Position numbers and translations under genes: made by a program. The notes beneath the pieces were generated by a model. That model saw nothing but the letters and a program-made list of their open reading frames with translations. It was not told the origin of the DNA and made no database searches. From the NCBI GenBank assembly GCA_030686995.1, contig CM060706.1, forward strand, positions 143,488,505-143,552,504: a DNA stretch of 64,000 nucleotides, given 5' to 3'. Below are positions 23,366 through 35,100 of this stretch, one piece after another (positions within the stretch are counted from its first letter, which is position 1; every line of letters starts with the position of its first letter). The DNA comes from Artemisia argyi (lineage: Eukaryota; Streptophyta; Magnoliopsida; Asterales; Asteraceae).

Positions 23366-23749
23366 CCTACAGCAAAAATAAGGTTATAGGTTTAGATAAT
23401 ATAGGTAGATAACTTAGTTAAACGGGTACTTGCTAGGTTTTCATTTAAAAAAAAAATCATAAAACTCGTATCCCGTATTAGGATTCCCCATTGCCTTAGA
23501 ACACACTAGATTGCCTTAGGACTTAAAAACTAAAACAAATAGGAAAAATTAAAACAAGTAGACATACCTAGGAATAGTAAAAACTTAGGATCCCTTAGAA
23601 TCACTATGCCTTTAGACGGAGGGGGGAACTATTTTCGGTGAACCACAACGATTCTTGCTAGGAACTTGCCCTTTTTAAAACCCATCCGGTATCAGAAAAG
23701 TGCTTTCAGCACTTAAAACATAAACTATAACAAAATTCTTACCTTTAGA
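23366..23749 (+). other. Spacer between element A upstream ORF and gag
   Basis: No ORF. It contains an A-run near 23448 and scattered CCTTAGAA/CCTTAGGA words related to the leader tandem repeat. Confidence 0.5.
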
Positions 23750-24974
23750 ATGGCACGTACAAGAACTAATCCACCTGTCACTCCCACTACTCTCGCCATG
23801 ACTCAGGAAGATATCCAGCGACTGGTGACTGACAGTGTAACTGCAGCACTAGGAGCTAGGGATGCAAACATGGCTAGAAACCCTGAAATCCCTGTAGTGA
23901 AGAAGAGTAACTACAAGGAATTTATAAGCTGTTAGCCCTTCAATTTCAAGGGGACAGAAGGGGCCATAGGATTAATTCATTGGTTTGAGAGATGTGAATC
24001 GGTGTTTTCTTGAAGTAATTGTACAGAGGATTGTAGGGTTAAGTTTGCAACGGGAACGCTTACTGAGGAAGCCTTATCTTGGTGGAATTCATATGCCCAA
24101 CCAATAGGAATAGAATAGGCATATAAGTTATCTTGGGTTGAGTATAAGAAACTTATGATTAAGAAATACTGCCCTCGGACAAAAGTCAAGAAAATGGAGG
24201 TTGAATTTTATAACTTGACTGTGAAGGGGAACGATGTTAAAACTTATATTAGGAGATTTCAAGAGTTGGCTACTTTGTATCCTACAATGGTACCAACTGT
24301 TGAAAAAACGATAGAAGTTTTCATCGGAGGTTTGCCCCGGAGTATTGAAGGGAATGTTACAGCCTCTAAACCTCAAACGTTAGAGGAGGCCATTAACATA
24401 ACCTTAAGGTTAATGGACCAAGTAACAAAGCACAACTCTGTGCCAGTGCCCTACGATAATAAGCGAAAGTTCCACGATAGGAGAGCTTTCGGTAACAACC
24501 GTAATAACACCGGAGGTAATCATACAAATCCCTATCCTCTACCAAGGCAAGATAATGCAAGATCTTATGCCACCACTTTAAATGAGAAAAGTGGGTATGC
24601 TGGAAGTGCCCCTCTGTGTAAGAGATGCAGCTGGCATCACACATGGCCTTGTGTCATTAAATGTAACATATGTAACAAGGTGGGCCATTACCCAAAGGAT
24701 TGCAAGAACAAAAGACCAGTAGCTGGAGGAAATCCACCACCAGCAACAGTCATTTGTCATACTTGCGGGGAAAAGGGTCATTATATGTATAAATGCCCAA
24801 AGAAAAATACTGATGGTGCCCAGGGTAGAGCATACATGTTGAGGGATAGGAATGATCCACAAGATCCAAGCGTAGTCACGGGTAAGTTTCTTTTAAATCG
24901 TCATTTAGTTAAAATATTATTTGATTCTGGAGCAGATAGAAGTTTCGTATCTATACCCTTAGCCTCTAGACATA
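23750..24974 (+). pseudogene. Element A gag and start of protease
   Basis: From ATG 23750 one frame gives capsid (NYKEF, then ALSWWNSY, then YCPRTKVKKMEVEFYNL), a basic linker, two CCHC knuckles (CNICNKVGHYPKDC and CHTCGEKGHYMYKC) and the protease active site DSGA. It is cut by element D just after the active site. Stops in frame: TAG 23933-23935, TGA 24011-24013, TAG 24116-24118; each could derive from CAG or CGA by C to T. The layout is that of a chromovirus-type Ty3/gypsy element. The remainder of pol would be beyond 64000. Confidence 0.88.
24970..24974. other. Presumed target-site duplication of element D, left copy
   Basis: ACATA precedes the LTR of D; the partner lies beyond the window and cannot be checked. 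Confidence 0.45.
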
Positions 24975-26430
24975 TGATGTGCGGGAATTGCACCCTCGCA
25001 ACAGGTTTTACCTCTCAAGGGATCTTGAGAAGCTTACAACCCCCACCAGGCAATGTACGTGATCGTTGTAATATAGTATAGTGACAAGTATCGGGGGATT
25101 GATCGTTCAACTCAGGAATAGTGTCGCTAGGATTAGAAAGCCTACTAAACTAGGTCTAGAGGTGAGGGATGATTCTTTTTGTATTTTTATATTTTATGGA
25201 AAACAAGTAAAATCTCGGGTTTTGAAGGAGTGGGCGGAATTTGTTGTTAGCCAACTAACCCAATTAACTAAAGATGCAATCAAAATAAAATAAAAGAAAT
25301 GAAAATTAAACTAATTATACTAACGTGGTGGAAACAATAATGAGGAAAGTTGTGTTTACTTAGATTTCATTACTCCCTAGATATCTTTTACAGGTTGATT
25401 AGCTTGTTACAATTTCATGGATGACGGGTTATATTCCTTAATACTAATCGTAGGGCCGTGTACAATATTCCCTAACTCTATAAGATCCTACTTCACTCCT
25501 ATGTCGAGCCGTTAGAAGCTCCTAACATGGGATCATTAGAATTCTCTTACGCATTAAATACAACCAAAAATTGTAGTACAGCTCCGATCATGTTTCTTAA
25601 GACGTTCAAGCAAGTTACCAATGGAAGTCTACCAGTTTTCTTAAGCCTAACATCAAATACAATCATCCATAACAATTATAAACAAACAATCAACCCATAA
25701 TCAACATCTAGGTTTCACTACATCTAAGCAAACACAATAAAAATCTAGTCTAGCATGTTAAAGAGAAGACAAGCGTAAGATATAATCACACAACACATAG
25801 ACATATTGAATGATTTGAATAAGTACTTATCTTCAATTGAACATGGAAGAATCAAGGGGTTGAAACCCTTGAAAGAGCTGTAAAATTCGTCTAGGGTTTA
25901 TGCCCTAATATCCCACACAAAGTTCCACACTTTACAATGAAAAATTGGAAAATATATATAGACTTTGCATCCTGACGGCGTCATGTGTTAACCTCTGACG
26001 CCATCAACTCGCCGTCATGATGAAATTCGTATTGCCAAGTTCCAATTCTGACGCCGTCATGCAGGAATGAGCTCTGGGTTGTCACGTGTATTTGGACCCT
26101 GACGGCCTAAGTGACGTCGTCAGTCCAATAAGCCTAAAAACTTTTTTGGTCGTCACGTTATAATTTCCACATCCACCTCTTTTATCACTCTTGACGCCGT
26201 CACTAGTAAACTCTTAACGTCGTCAGGTACTGTTCCAGCAAGGAAATTTGAGACTTTGCCATTTTCTTCACTTTTATGCTCCAAAAACGTCCAAAATGCT
26301 TCCTTTTCCAAATTTCTCCTAAAAAGTACCTAAAATGATAAAAGAAACGATTTAGGGCAATAATTTATCAAATAATCTCGAATTCGGGCTTAAATGACCC
26401 CTTAAAAGCGGTACACTTTTCGCCTCATCA
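24975..26430 (-). repeat. Element D 3' LTR (left copy)
   Basis: 1456 bp, TGATGTGCGG to CTCATCA. On the minus strand it opens TGATGAGGCG like the G LTR. A TATA-like TATATATA is at about 25952-25960, next to TGACG-type palindromes. ORF 25081-25293 and others within are chance. Confidence 0.9.
25973..26223 (-). promoter_or_regulatory. TGACG-N-CGTCA palindromes upstream of the D LTR TATA box
   Basis: Copies at 25973, 26049, 26112 and 26192 are perfect 11-mers of the form TGACG-N-CGTCA; 25996 and 26213 are one base off, and single TGACG/CGTCA halves lie between. TGACG is the core bound by plant TGA-type bZIP factors. On the sense strand they lie just upstream of the TATA-like sequence. Binding is inference. 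Confidence 0.6.
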
Positions 26431-26468
26431 AATACCCTTACACTTGAGATTTGTTGTCCTCAAGCAAA
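26431..26468 (-). other. Element D polypurine tract and terminal hairpin
   Basis: Sense strand: TTGCTTG-AGGA-CAACAA, then AAGTGTAAGGG abutting the LTR. The stem lost one base compared with G (CAAGCAA). Confidence 0.7.
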
Positions 26469-26979
26469 TGCGCTTTTATTCTAATCAAAATACAAGTTAG
26501 GGGTCATTTAACACTAATATAAAAGTAATTACAACAAATAATCGTTCCACTAAAAACCAAAAACAAGCACAGAGGTCATACACTAGCACCTCACAAATAG
26601 TGTTTAGATACTCACATCTCTCGGGTGTAATAAAGTATATCTCACAATATGGAAATGGAAAACATCTCTCACTACCTGTTATAGCAAATAGATTACCATA
26701 GGCTTGGGAAAGGATCAAACCTCCACCACTTGGCGTAAGCACCTAGGATAAACTATCAAAGAGGTCTTTTAATGGGTTATAAAGTTAGGTGTAGGGATAT
26801 GGAAAACACGATTTTGTTGGGTAAAGGCAATATTAACTGGTGGCAAGTTAATCATCTTGGTTAATTACATGTACAATATGGCGTTGCTAAGCCAAGACTA
26901 GACTCGACTTAAGCTAATAAATCAAAAATAACAAAAACATAAAACCAACATAGAATGAAACGGGATGGTAGTCCGTATG

Positions 26980-27012
26980 TTTTTTTTCTTTTTTTTTTTT
27001 TTTTTTTTTTTT
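26980..27012 (-). repeat. Sense-strand A tract of element D
   Basis: 33 T residues on the plus strand with a single C at 26988, read as A on the D sense strand; the same place in G has 45 A. Confidence 0.9.
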
Positions 27013-27972
27013 ACTCTCTTACCTTACCATAAAAAATAATACATTATAGGGAATGTACATTCTTCTTACACTTGATTTTTTACATACTTTACAATAAACT
27101 ACTCTAATGACTCAAATCAAGATAATCAAAACACTTGGAGTACTTTTTAAGATTAATGCACATATGGGGGTAATAATTTGATGTTCTTCCCCATTACTCC
27201 ATAACACAAGTACTTTACCCATGAATCCCAATCATCCCAAAACAATATGTGCAAGATATGACTCGACTTAGCAACCATGTAATCAATTAGATAATTAACT
27301 AAGGGTTTAAACAATTAACAATAATGCACTAAAGATGAGTGCATACACGGAAGGCTAGGGCGATTTGGGTGTACATTTGGGAGGGTTGTAACAAATTCTT
27401 CCTTTAAGTAAAATGCTTAAAGTTAGAAACGAAAAGATAGGCTCGGAGGGGTGTACTAGGGGTATCTTGTACTAAAAATGAGTACAACGCTAAGGTGTGG
27501 GAAAAATTAATTGACTTTACTAGTCAAGTGATATGACTTAAGTGGTCAAGTAATTATGATACGGGTTTAAACACAAGGGTGATCCTAATGCCTCTTACCA
27601 TGTAGTAAATCCTACTACACGAATGTAGTCTAACTAGCGGTCTCGGGATGCATCACTAACGTAAGTTCTAGAATCTAAATGCTACCGGTACACTCATAAG
27701 CACTAATAATGAATGCTTTTCCTATCAAATCTAAAGGCGAACCTCACGTATTTGGGTGGAAAATTTTTCTGAGTGGTATGGTTTTGTGCGAGTCATACGA
27801 CTCCTATCCATGAGACGCTTGTTAAGGCTAAAGTTTCACTCCTAAATGTTGTAAAAAAATTTAAATTTGGCGCTAAAATTACACTAACAAGTATTTCTCT
27901 TAGTTTTATTACACACCTACCATCGAACAAATAAACTCAAGTGCAATTGTATCCTATAAGGTATCATCATTT

Positions 27973-28014
27973 ACCCTCCCCTTACACTTAGAATGAACAT
28001 TGTCCCCAATGTTC
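27973..28014 (-). other. Upstream hairpin and purine tract of element D
   Basis: Sense strand: perfect 8-bp stem GAACATTG/CAATGTTC with loop GGGA (27995-28014), followed by AAGTGTAAGGGGAGGG (27973-27988). The same cassette occurs in G and F. Confidence 0.8.
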
Positions 28015-28961
28015 AATTAAAGGATGTAAAAGTAACATAGGTAAAAGAATCAAAACAAATACTCCCCTGATTCGTTCGATGTGGATAGTGTGTCAACAAG
28101 GTTAGATCTTCCTCCAAGAAAATGAACGTTCAAAGCTTCCCTTCCAGAAATATAAATCATCTTCTTGTCATATATAACCTGTTAAACCTGAGAAAACATT
28201 CAAGGCAACCTCGCATAAAATCGGCGGCAATCTATATATACTAACAAATCCTAGAAAAATAGCATATATATCTTAAAGTTGCTTTCTAGGAATTAAAGGA
28301 ATATAACGCTTGTGGAATGAATGTTTGCAGATTTCCTGGAGTTTATAGAACTAAAAAATCAACAAAAACTTTTAAGATTCCGTTAGAAAAACAAAACTCG
28401 CAAAATTTCCAGAATTTTACACGTGACGTCGTTAGGTGTTAAACCTGACGCCGTCAGAAGTGACCTGCAGAAATCTTTATGTTAAGTTTCTGAAAATTTT
28501 CTGCAAAAACTTATGTCCTATTTCTTGGAAAATCCTGCAAAATATCATTATGACTCGATACAAGCATTTGACTCTAACAATTACTAATATACATGTTCAT
28601 TTAATATTGTGGCGAATCATGATCATTTTTGTTCTTATAAACAAATCTGGGGTTTCCCCTTACACTTAGCTTTTGCAAAATACCTTTATATGAAGTTAAG
28701 ACGAAGTTAAACAACAAAATAAAGCATTTTCACAGTTTAGTTTGAAATATGATCTACCAGCAATAAAAATAAAACATGCATACGGAAACAAATAACATCA
28801 AACAAATAAAAACACACAAAACATGGGTTGCCTCCCAAGAAGCGCTTTTCATTATTTACGAGTCTTGTAGCTAGACTCAAGGTCATGGGCTATTACGTGA
28901 CCTCATTTCTTGAGATGACGTATCCCATATAATTATGATTCTCGCTATCGGGGTGGTAGTG

Positions 28962-29246
28962 TTACAATCGTTCGACACTCGCAGTCACCTCTCCTCCTCC
29001 TTTACTGCTCAAGGTAGCTATCCCACCTTGGCGTATGCTTTCAATTGTGAATGGTCCATACCACCAGGGGCTCGGCTGGTCAGGAGGTACTTTTATCTCT
29101 GAGTGCCTTAAGAGTACCAGGTCTCCTTCTGCAAATGGTACATGATTCTCCGTCGGTTGACTACATTCAAACTTGACATGAACTTTATTGCTGCTTTTGC
29201 CTCTCTCAGGCTTAGTTTCTCTGTAGTTTTTGATTCTTGTTTCCAA
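28962..29246 (-). CDS. Element D small ORF resembling the integrase C-terminal GPF module
   Basis: 94 codons from ATG 29246 to the stop at 28962. Residues about 37-94 read GDLVLLRHSEIK, then WYGPFTIESIRQGGIATL, the pattern of the GPY/F module that ends Ty3/gypsy integrases (compare the end of F pol: GDRVLLF, then [10 protein letters not shown]). There is no zinc-binding or catalytic core upstream. It may be what remains after pol was deleted, or a short protein kept by the family. Coding status uncertain. Confidence 0.5.
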   Translation of the reverse strand: METRIKNYRETKPERGKSSNKVHVKFECSQPTENHVPFAEGDLVLLRHSEIKVPPDQPSPWWYGPFTIESIRQGGIATLSSKGGGEVTASVERL

Positions 29247-29366
29247 TGCGAGGATTTTTTCTTAAACATGATTAGGCGATGTGTCAATGTTGTTTTTGGG
29301 CTTTCTTTTCATTAGGCTTTCTTGCCAACATCGTGGGGTCATAGGAAGGCTAATCTTTCTTTTACC

Positions 29367-29770
29367 TCACTTAAGTTCAATTTCCCTATTTTCATATCTA
29401 ATGACAGCTCTCGCGGTGGTGAGGAATGGTGCTCCAAGGATTATCGGCATGCACCCACCTCCTTTATCATCGATGATCATGAAATCGACGGGATACATGA
29501 ACCCTGCAACATTGACCAGTACATCCCCTGCAATTCCCAAAGGGTATACATAAGAGCGACCAGCGAAGGATAGCCTAACACGGGTGGTGGCCGGCATTTC
29601 CGTGGTTAGTTGGGTGTAAATAGTTAGGGGTATAAGATTTACTTCCGATCCTTGATCGGCGAAAGCATTCAGATATTGCAAATTCCCAATGCTGGCTGGT
29701 ATCTCAAAGTTCCCACAAGCCACCTGCTTACACTTTTTGTACAAGTAGCTTCTCGAATACCGGTCCCCCA
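29367..29770 (-). pseudogene. Element D retropepsin-like domain
   Basis: About 133 residues with the pattern of a retropepsin: NAFADQGSEVNLIPLTIY (Asp-Gln-Gly at 39-41 where D-S/T/L-G is usual), a middle strand GDVLVNVAGFMYPVDFMII and the hydrophobic-Gly motif PIILGAPFL at about 109-117. The 5' continuation is at 61168 and up, beyond element E; the gag frame and this frame differ by one base at the junction, so a frameshift exists. The catalytic Asp is present, but activity with DQG is unknown. Confidence 0.7.
29766..29770. other. Target-site duplication of element E, left copy
   Basis: CCCCA, repeated at 61163-61167. Confidence 0.9.
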
Positions 29771-30214
29771 TGTAAGGAATTATTGAAGATACTGCTGACA
29801 GATATTGCTGACAGGTTCCTGCAGAAGCTTAGTGACTTTCTGCTGATGATTGGTTCCTGCGGACGTATAGAGATCCTACGGATAGAGTTAAACCGTGGAT
29901 AGAACTTATATAATTTAGGACAAGATATGTAGAATATCTTTTATTAGTTTATGATTATTTGTTTCTTGTAAGAAAGGTTAGGGTTTCCATTAGTATATAA
30001 GGAACCCTAGGTCATTATAATATGTACGAGTTTTTCATAACATTATTAGTGAAAGTTTATTGATCCATAGAGGATCAAGTTTAGTATACGTTTGTTTTTA
30101 TATTCCGCAATAATTACAAGCTTACAGAGATTATCTTACTTAGTCTTACTAGTGATTACATTAGTAGGCTAACGATCTATTGGCTCGTGATCTATCAAGA
30201 TATAGATCCCTACA
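29771..30214 (+). repeat. Element E 5' LTR
   Basis: TGTAAGGAAT to CCCTACA, 444 bp. TATATAA at 29994-30000 is a probable TATA box; GGAACCCTAGG follows. Transcription would start shortly after. Confidence 0.92.
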
Positions 30215-30216
30215 AG

Positions 30217-30229
30217 TGGTATCAGAGCC
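30217..30229 (+). other. Element E primer-binding site
   Basis: TGGTATCAGAGCC two bases after the LTR, a perfect initiator-Met tRNA complement. Confidence 0.9.
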
Positions 30230-30285
30230 ACGAGATACTCTCTGTAACCTCAAACACAATCACATAACTTTTCACTCAAGTACCA

Positions 30286-31488
30286 ATGGGAGACAAACCA
30301 GGCGGTGATGTTGCTCTTTCAGAAGCAGGCTCTCTTACTCAACAACTACAACAGGTGGCCTTCTCTAACAGCAATGCCAAACTTCCTTTTCTCAGGAAGG
30401 ATGAGTATGAGATCTGGGCCATGAAGATGCAGAACTGGATTGCAAGCGTTGATTATAACCTCTGGAATGTTATACTCAATGGCTGTCGTCCTAAAAAGCA
30501 AAGTGTAGATGCTGATGGCAAAATTAAGATTTTGGAACCTGTTTCTGCTGAAGAAATTCTTGCCATACAAAGGGAAAACAAAGCTAGAACCATATTGCTG
30601 CAAGCAATCCCTGATGACCACATGGGAGATTTTTATTCCATGACTGATCCAAGAGAAATCTGGTGGGCCATAAAAGCTAGATTTGGTGGGAATGAAGAAT
30701 CAAAGAGGATGAGAAAGAGTATGTTGAAGCAAGAATTCCAAGAATTCAAGATAACTGAAGAAGAAGGTCTCCACAAAGGTTATGACAGGTTTCAGAAGAT
30801 ACTGAGTCACTTGAATCAGCTTCTAGCCAGACCTGACAATGAGGAGGTGAATTCCAGGTTTCTAAGAGCCTTGCCTCCCTCATGGTCTCAGGTGAGTATA
30901 TCATTGAAAACCAAAGGTGGATTGGACTACCTCAGTTTTGATGTCTTGTACAACAAACTCAGAGCTTTGGAAGGTGACATAAAGGGATTCTCTCCATATG
31001 CAGCAACTCCTTCACAATCGGCATTTGTCAGCTCTAACTCAAACTACATGCCACATACCTATACAAGTCCATCCCCAGTACCACAGGTTTACTCTAGTCC
31101 ATCCACTCCAAGCCAAAGTCTTCCCATTACTACAGTGTCTTTTTCAAATGCTAATCCAATAACTCATCCAAAGATTAGTAATGTGATGGAAGATGTACTT
31201 CATTCATTTGTTGCTGAAGTTGATAAATAGCAACAAATAGATTAAGAAGATTTTGAGCAGATTGATGAACTTGCTTTAGAAGAGTTGGACTTAAAGTGGC
31301 AAATGGCTATGCTCTCCCTCAAGGTTAGAAGATTTGAGCAAAAGGTTGGTAAAAAGCTCAATGTTGATGGTAGAGATGCAGCTAGGTTTGACAGGAGGAA
31401 AGTAAAGTGCTATGCTTGTGGAGAAATTGGCCATTTTGCAAGAGAGTGCACAGCCAAGAAGGGTGAAGCCAGTACCAGATATTTCTAG
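30286..31488 (+). pseudogene. Element E gag
   Basis: ATG 30286 opens 314 residues of a Copia gag: KLPFLRKDEYEIWAMKMQNW at about residue 36, the UBN2-type capsid region (about 95-235), then a Ser/Pro-rich linker. In-frame stops TAG 31228-31230 and TAA 31243-31245 follow; the frame continues to a zinc knuckle CYACGEIGHFARECTAKK (about 31410-31460). It ends at the junction near 31480-31488, just where protease should begin. Gag assembles the particle and binds RNA. Confidence 0.88.
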
Positions 31489-32184
31489 ACTTATTTTAGA
31501 CTTTTTAGTATTTATAATAATTTAAATCATATAAATAGTTAAATAATAATTAAATAGTAATTAATTAATAATAATTAGATAAATAGTAAGAAAAATATAA
31601 TTTTATTTTTAAAATAAGTTTTATAATATTTTAGACTTTTAGAAATTTTAATTTTATATTTCTAGACTTATTTTACATTTTCTTATTTATTAGTGAATTA
31701 TTAAATAATTAATAATAGTTATTAAATAATAATAATTAATTAAATAATTAATAATTATAAAATAAATATTTTAAGTTTATTTAATTTGCATTTAAGCCCC
31801 TAAGGCATGCAAATTACTACTTTAGTTAAAACCGTTTTTGTTTAGTACGTTTACGTAGATTTAAATTAAACGTACGCGTTTTTAGTTATTAAACGTTTTT
31901 AGATATCTAGGTTTCACGTAACTGTTCATATAGCTTATTTAAGCTATTTTGTTTTATAAAACCTTAGATTAATCACTCACACACACTTTATTCATATCCC
32001 TGTTCATAATCACCGATCACAGATTCGTTTTTATACCATCACAACCTCGTTGGGACATTACGACCCGGGGAAACACTGTATTCCACGGAAGCATTGGCCT
32101 AAGCTGTTTGACTATTATAGTTGACCATTCACAAGTGGTTGACCAATAATCATCTGACTGTTTCACACCAATCAAAATTTGGTT
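31489..32184 (+). other. AT-rich fragment, probably an inverted partial LTR related to F
   Basis: No gene. The first 300 bp are TTAATTAA-rich with a direct repeat of ATATTTCTAGACTTATTTTA (31478, 31661). At 32045-32075 the plus strand has CTCGTTGGGACATTACGACC followed by CGGGG, matching the minus strand of the F LTR (about 32281-32310) with few changes. It ends CAATCA then AAATTTGG, like the LTR end and primer-site start of F seen on the minus strand at 53360. So it looks like the U5 end of a plus-oriented relative of F, fused head to head with F. Confidence 0.5.
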
Positions 32185-35100
32185 TGACTCCTCCTAAACC
32201 AACCAGTCTGCCATGTGCAGTTGATAGGCCCACCTAGGAGAAAGTGCAAGTTTATATTGACCATGGAAATATATGGAAATCCCCGGGTCGTTAAGTCCCA
32301 ACGAGATTGAAATTGTATTTTGAACGTTTAAGGGAATGAGTGGTACTGAGGATAGTAACCAAAATGATTGAGGAATGATTATACTACTGATTGCTTGGTA
32401 TTTGGATAATATGAAAAGATATAAACAATAACAGAGATACACACAAAAGCACAAATTAGAAAATCAGATAACAGACAAAGAAAAGTGTGTTTTATTAAAT
32501 TACAAACTACAGGGGGTACAATTGAAACTTTTTAAAACTTAAAATTAAAAAGAAAATTTAAAATGATATTAAAATTATGAAAATGATTATTTTAATATTT
32601 AATTACTATTTTATTAATTAAAACTATTTAATAAGTAAATTAAACCTAAGTTAAATTAACTAAAAATTATAAAGATTACAATTTAAACTAAAAACTTGCA
32701 AAAATAATTTCTAAATCTTAAAAAGAACTTGAAGAAAGTATAAAAAATTAAAATAAATATTTTTATCTTTTTATGAGTTTTCTATTAATTAAAAACTAAT
32801 TAAATTATTTAAACTAATTAAATTATTTTAAATTACTAATAATACTAAAATGACATATAAAATTATGGAAAAATTTATAAAACTAATTAACCATTACAGG
32901 AATCGTAAAAAATTATAAAAAGTTGCTAAAAATTATATTTAAGCTATTTGACTAATTAATTACTTATTAATTAATTTAAATCTAATTTAATTAAATTAAA
33001 TAAGAAAATTAGAAAATGGACAGTGGAAATTATGAAACTATTTTCTAAAAATCTTAACTACTTTATAAAACCTAGGAAAAATATAAAATTCTACTGTTGT
33101 TAATTAAAATTAAAGAAAACTAATTAATTATTAATATTACCTATTTAATTATTTAAACTATTTTTAAATCTAATAAATAGTAAACTGCTTAGGAAAAATC
33201 TAAGAAAATTATTTTAACTACTTAAAGGTAATAAAAAATTAAGAAAATTATAACAATGGAAAAGTGCTTATTAATAAGCTGAAAGGAAAATTAAATAGAT
33301 AATTTCTATTAAATAGAAGCTATCACTATAATTAAGTTTGGCTTTTTCTGGTTTTTCTTTTATAAAATTGTTAAAATACTTAAAATATGAAACTTTTACA
33401 AAGACAACTAATTTGGAAACTCAGAATAAGCACTGTGAGTGCTTATCACCCTAGACAGTTGACTAAGTTTGACCACACAAAGAAATAAGCTCAAATGGAG
33501 TTATGTGGGGTTCACACTGGTTGAGTCTGGTTTACCTAAGTTACTTGGACTTGAATAATCTAGACTTGATGAGATAAGCTCATGGGATAAGCTAAAAAGC
33601 TACAATAAGCAATTGCTTATTTGGGTTCTGGGTCAGAAATGGGGCAGAGTTATGAGGTTGATTTAGGTGGGGTCCACTGATCACTAGGTCAAACAAAGGG
33701 TCAAAGTATGAACCCTGGTAGGAGGGGGTTGGAAGAACTTAAGTTTGAGTTGTGGGACCCACTGGGGTAGCCACAAACAACCACCAAAGTGGTGGTGGTG
33801 AGATGGTATGCTGTGCACAGGGCAAAGCCCTTTCCCTGCAGGTGTTTTTGGATGGGTGTAACTTGCACAAGAAAAATCTTAAAAATGAAATAGATGCAGG
33901 AAAATAAAGTTAAGCTGGTATACTAACACCTCAATAAGTTTCAAAGCTTAAGATTGAACACAAAATTCTAGATAAATCATGCCATTTTGAGGATTTCTGA
34001 GGTTGTGCACTTTTTGACTTTTTAATTTATGAACTAACTTTGACTTATGTGAACTTCTGATTGATCCTACTTACTAAATAAGTTGTTATAAGCTAAGATT
34101 AAGTTAAATTAGGCTAGGTTACTAACTTATGTGATGATATGGTGAGATTTGGACCTCAATTCCTATAACAGTTAACTGTTAAGGAGTATAGGTGATGATT
34201 TTGACTTTGGGTGTATGAAATCACAATTTTATGCCTTAAGTGACCTAAATCTCACTACTGCAACCTAGTGAAACACAGATAAACACCAAACAACAACAAG
34301 GGCTTAGCTCACTAGCTTGTTCCAAACTCTCCCTTAACTGTCTGATGTGGGGTTTTTTCAAAGCAAACAGTTTATTTAAACCATACAATTAACACAAATC
34401 CTTTTATTATGCTTGTGTAAACCTGTTTAAGTCCAAATATACCAACAATAACAACTACAACTTAGAAATCAAAATCAAGCTTCATATTACTAAATTATGA
34501 AATACTAAACAACTATTAATTTCAACAAACAACTATGCTACTTAAGATTATATTATCACTAAATTACTTTAAATGAACACAGAAAAACAAAATCTAACAA
34601 ACACAATAATGAATATAGGAAATAAGCTTTAAAAGAGATAGATTGCTTACAAGCTAAAGACTGTGAGGATCAATGACCAAGAACCAAGAACCTAAATTCC
34701 TCTCTGAGGATCTAAACCCAACTCCAAAGCTTCCTTATGCTTCCAAATCACCTCTGAATCCCAGAAATCAAAACCAAATCCCACAGTTGACTTTCATTGA
34801 CCAATTTTGTATTTTTGGAATTTTTTAAACTATATTGAATTATAAGTTACTAGAAGCTTTATTGAGCTTATTAGGAGCTTATATGAGCTTATGAGTCCAC
34901 AGTAACATCAACTAAGAACAATATTAAGTAATTTTGAGATTTTTGAAATTGGAAATTGCATAAACTGGATTAATACATAAACTTTGAAATTTATTGCTAA
35001 AAGAAGTTCACAATACACTTGAGAACACTGGAAATTACACTTAAAAGCTTAAGTTACACTGGAATTTAAAACTTACTTAATTCGACATACATTTATATAA

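Larger units (their letters stand above)
26431..28961 (-). other. Element D 3' untranslated region
   Basis: About 2.5 kb without a credible gene, closely matching the 3' region of G (44623-47066) in reverse orientation. It holds two hairpin/purine cassettes, a long A tract on the sense strand and, at about 28835-28850, the conserved word GCTTCTTGGGAGGCAACCCA found also in G. TGACG-N-CGTCA sites at about 28425-28460 resemble those in the LTR. Confidence 0.75.
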
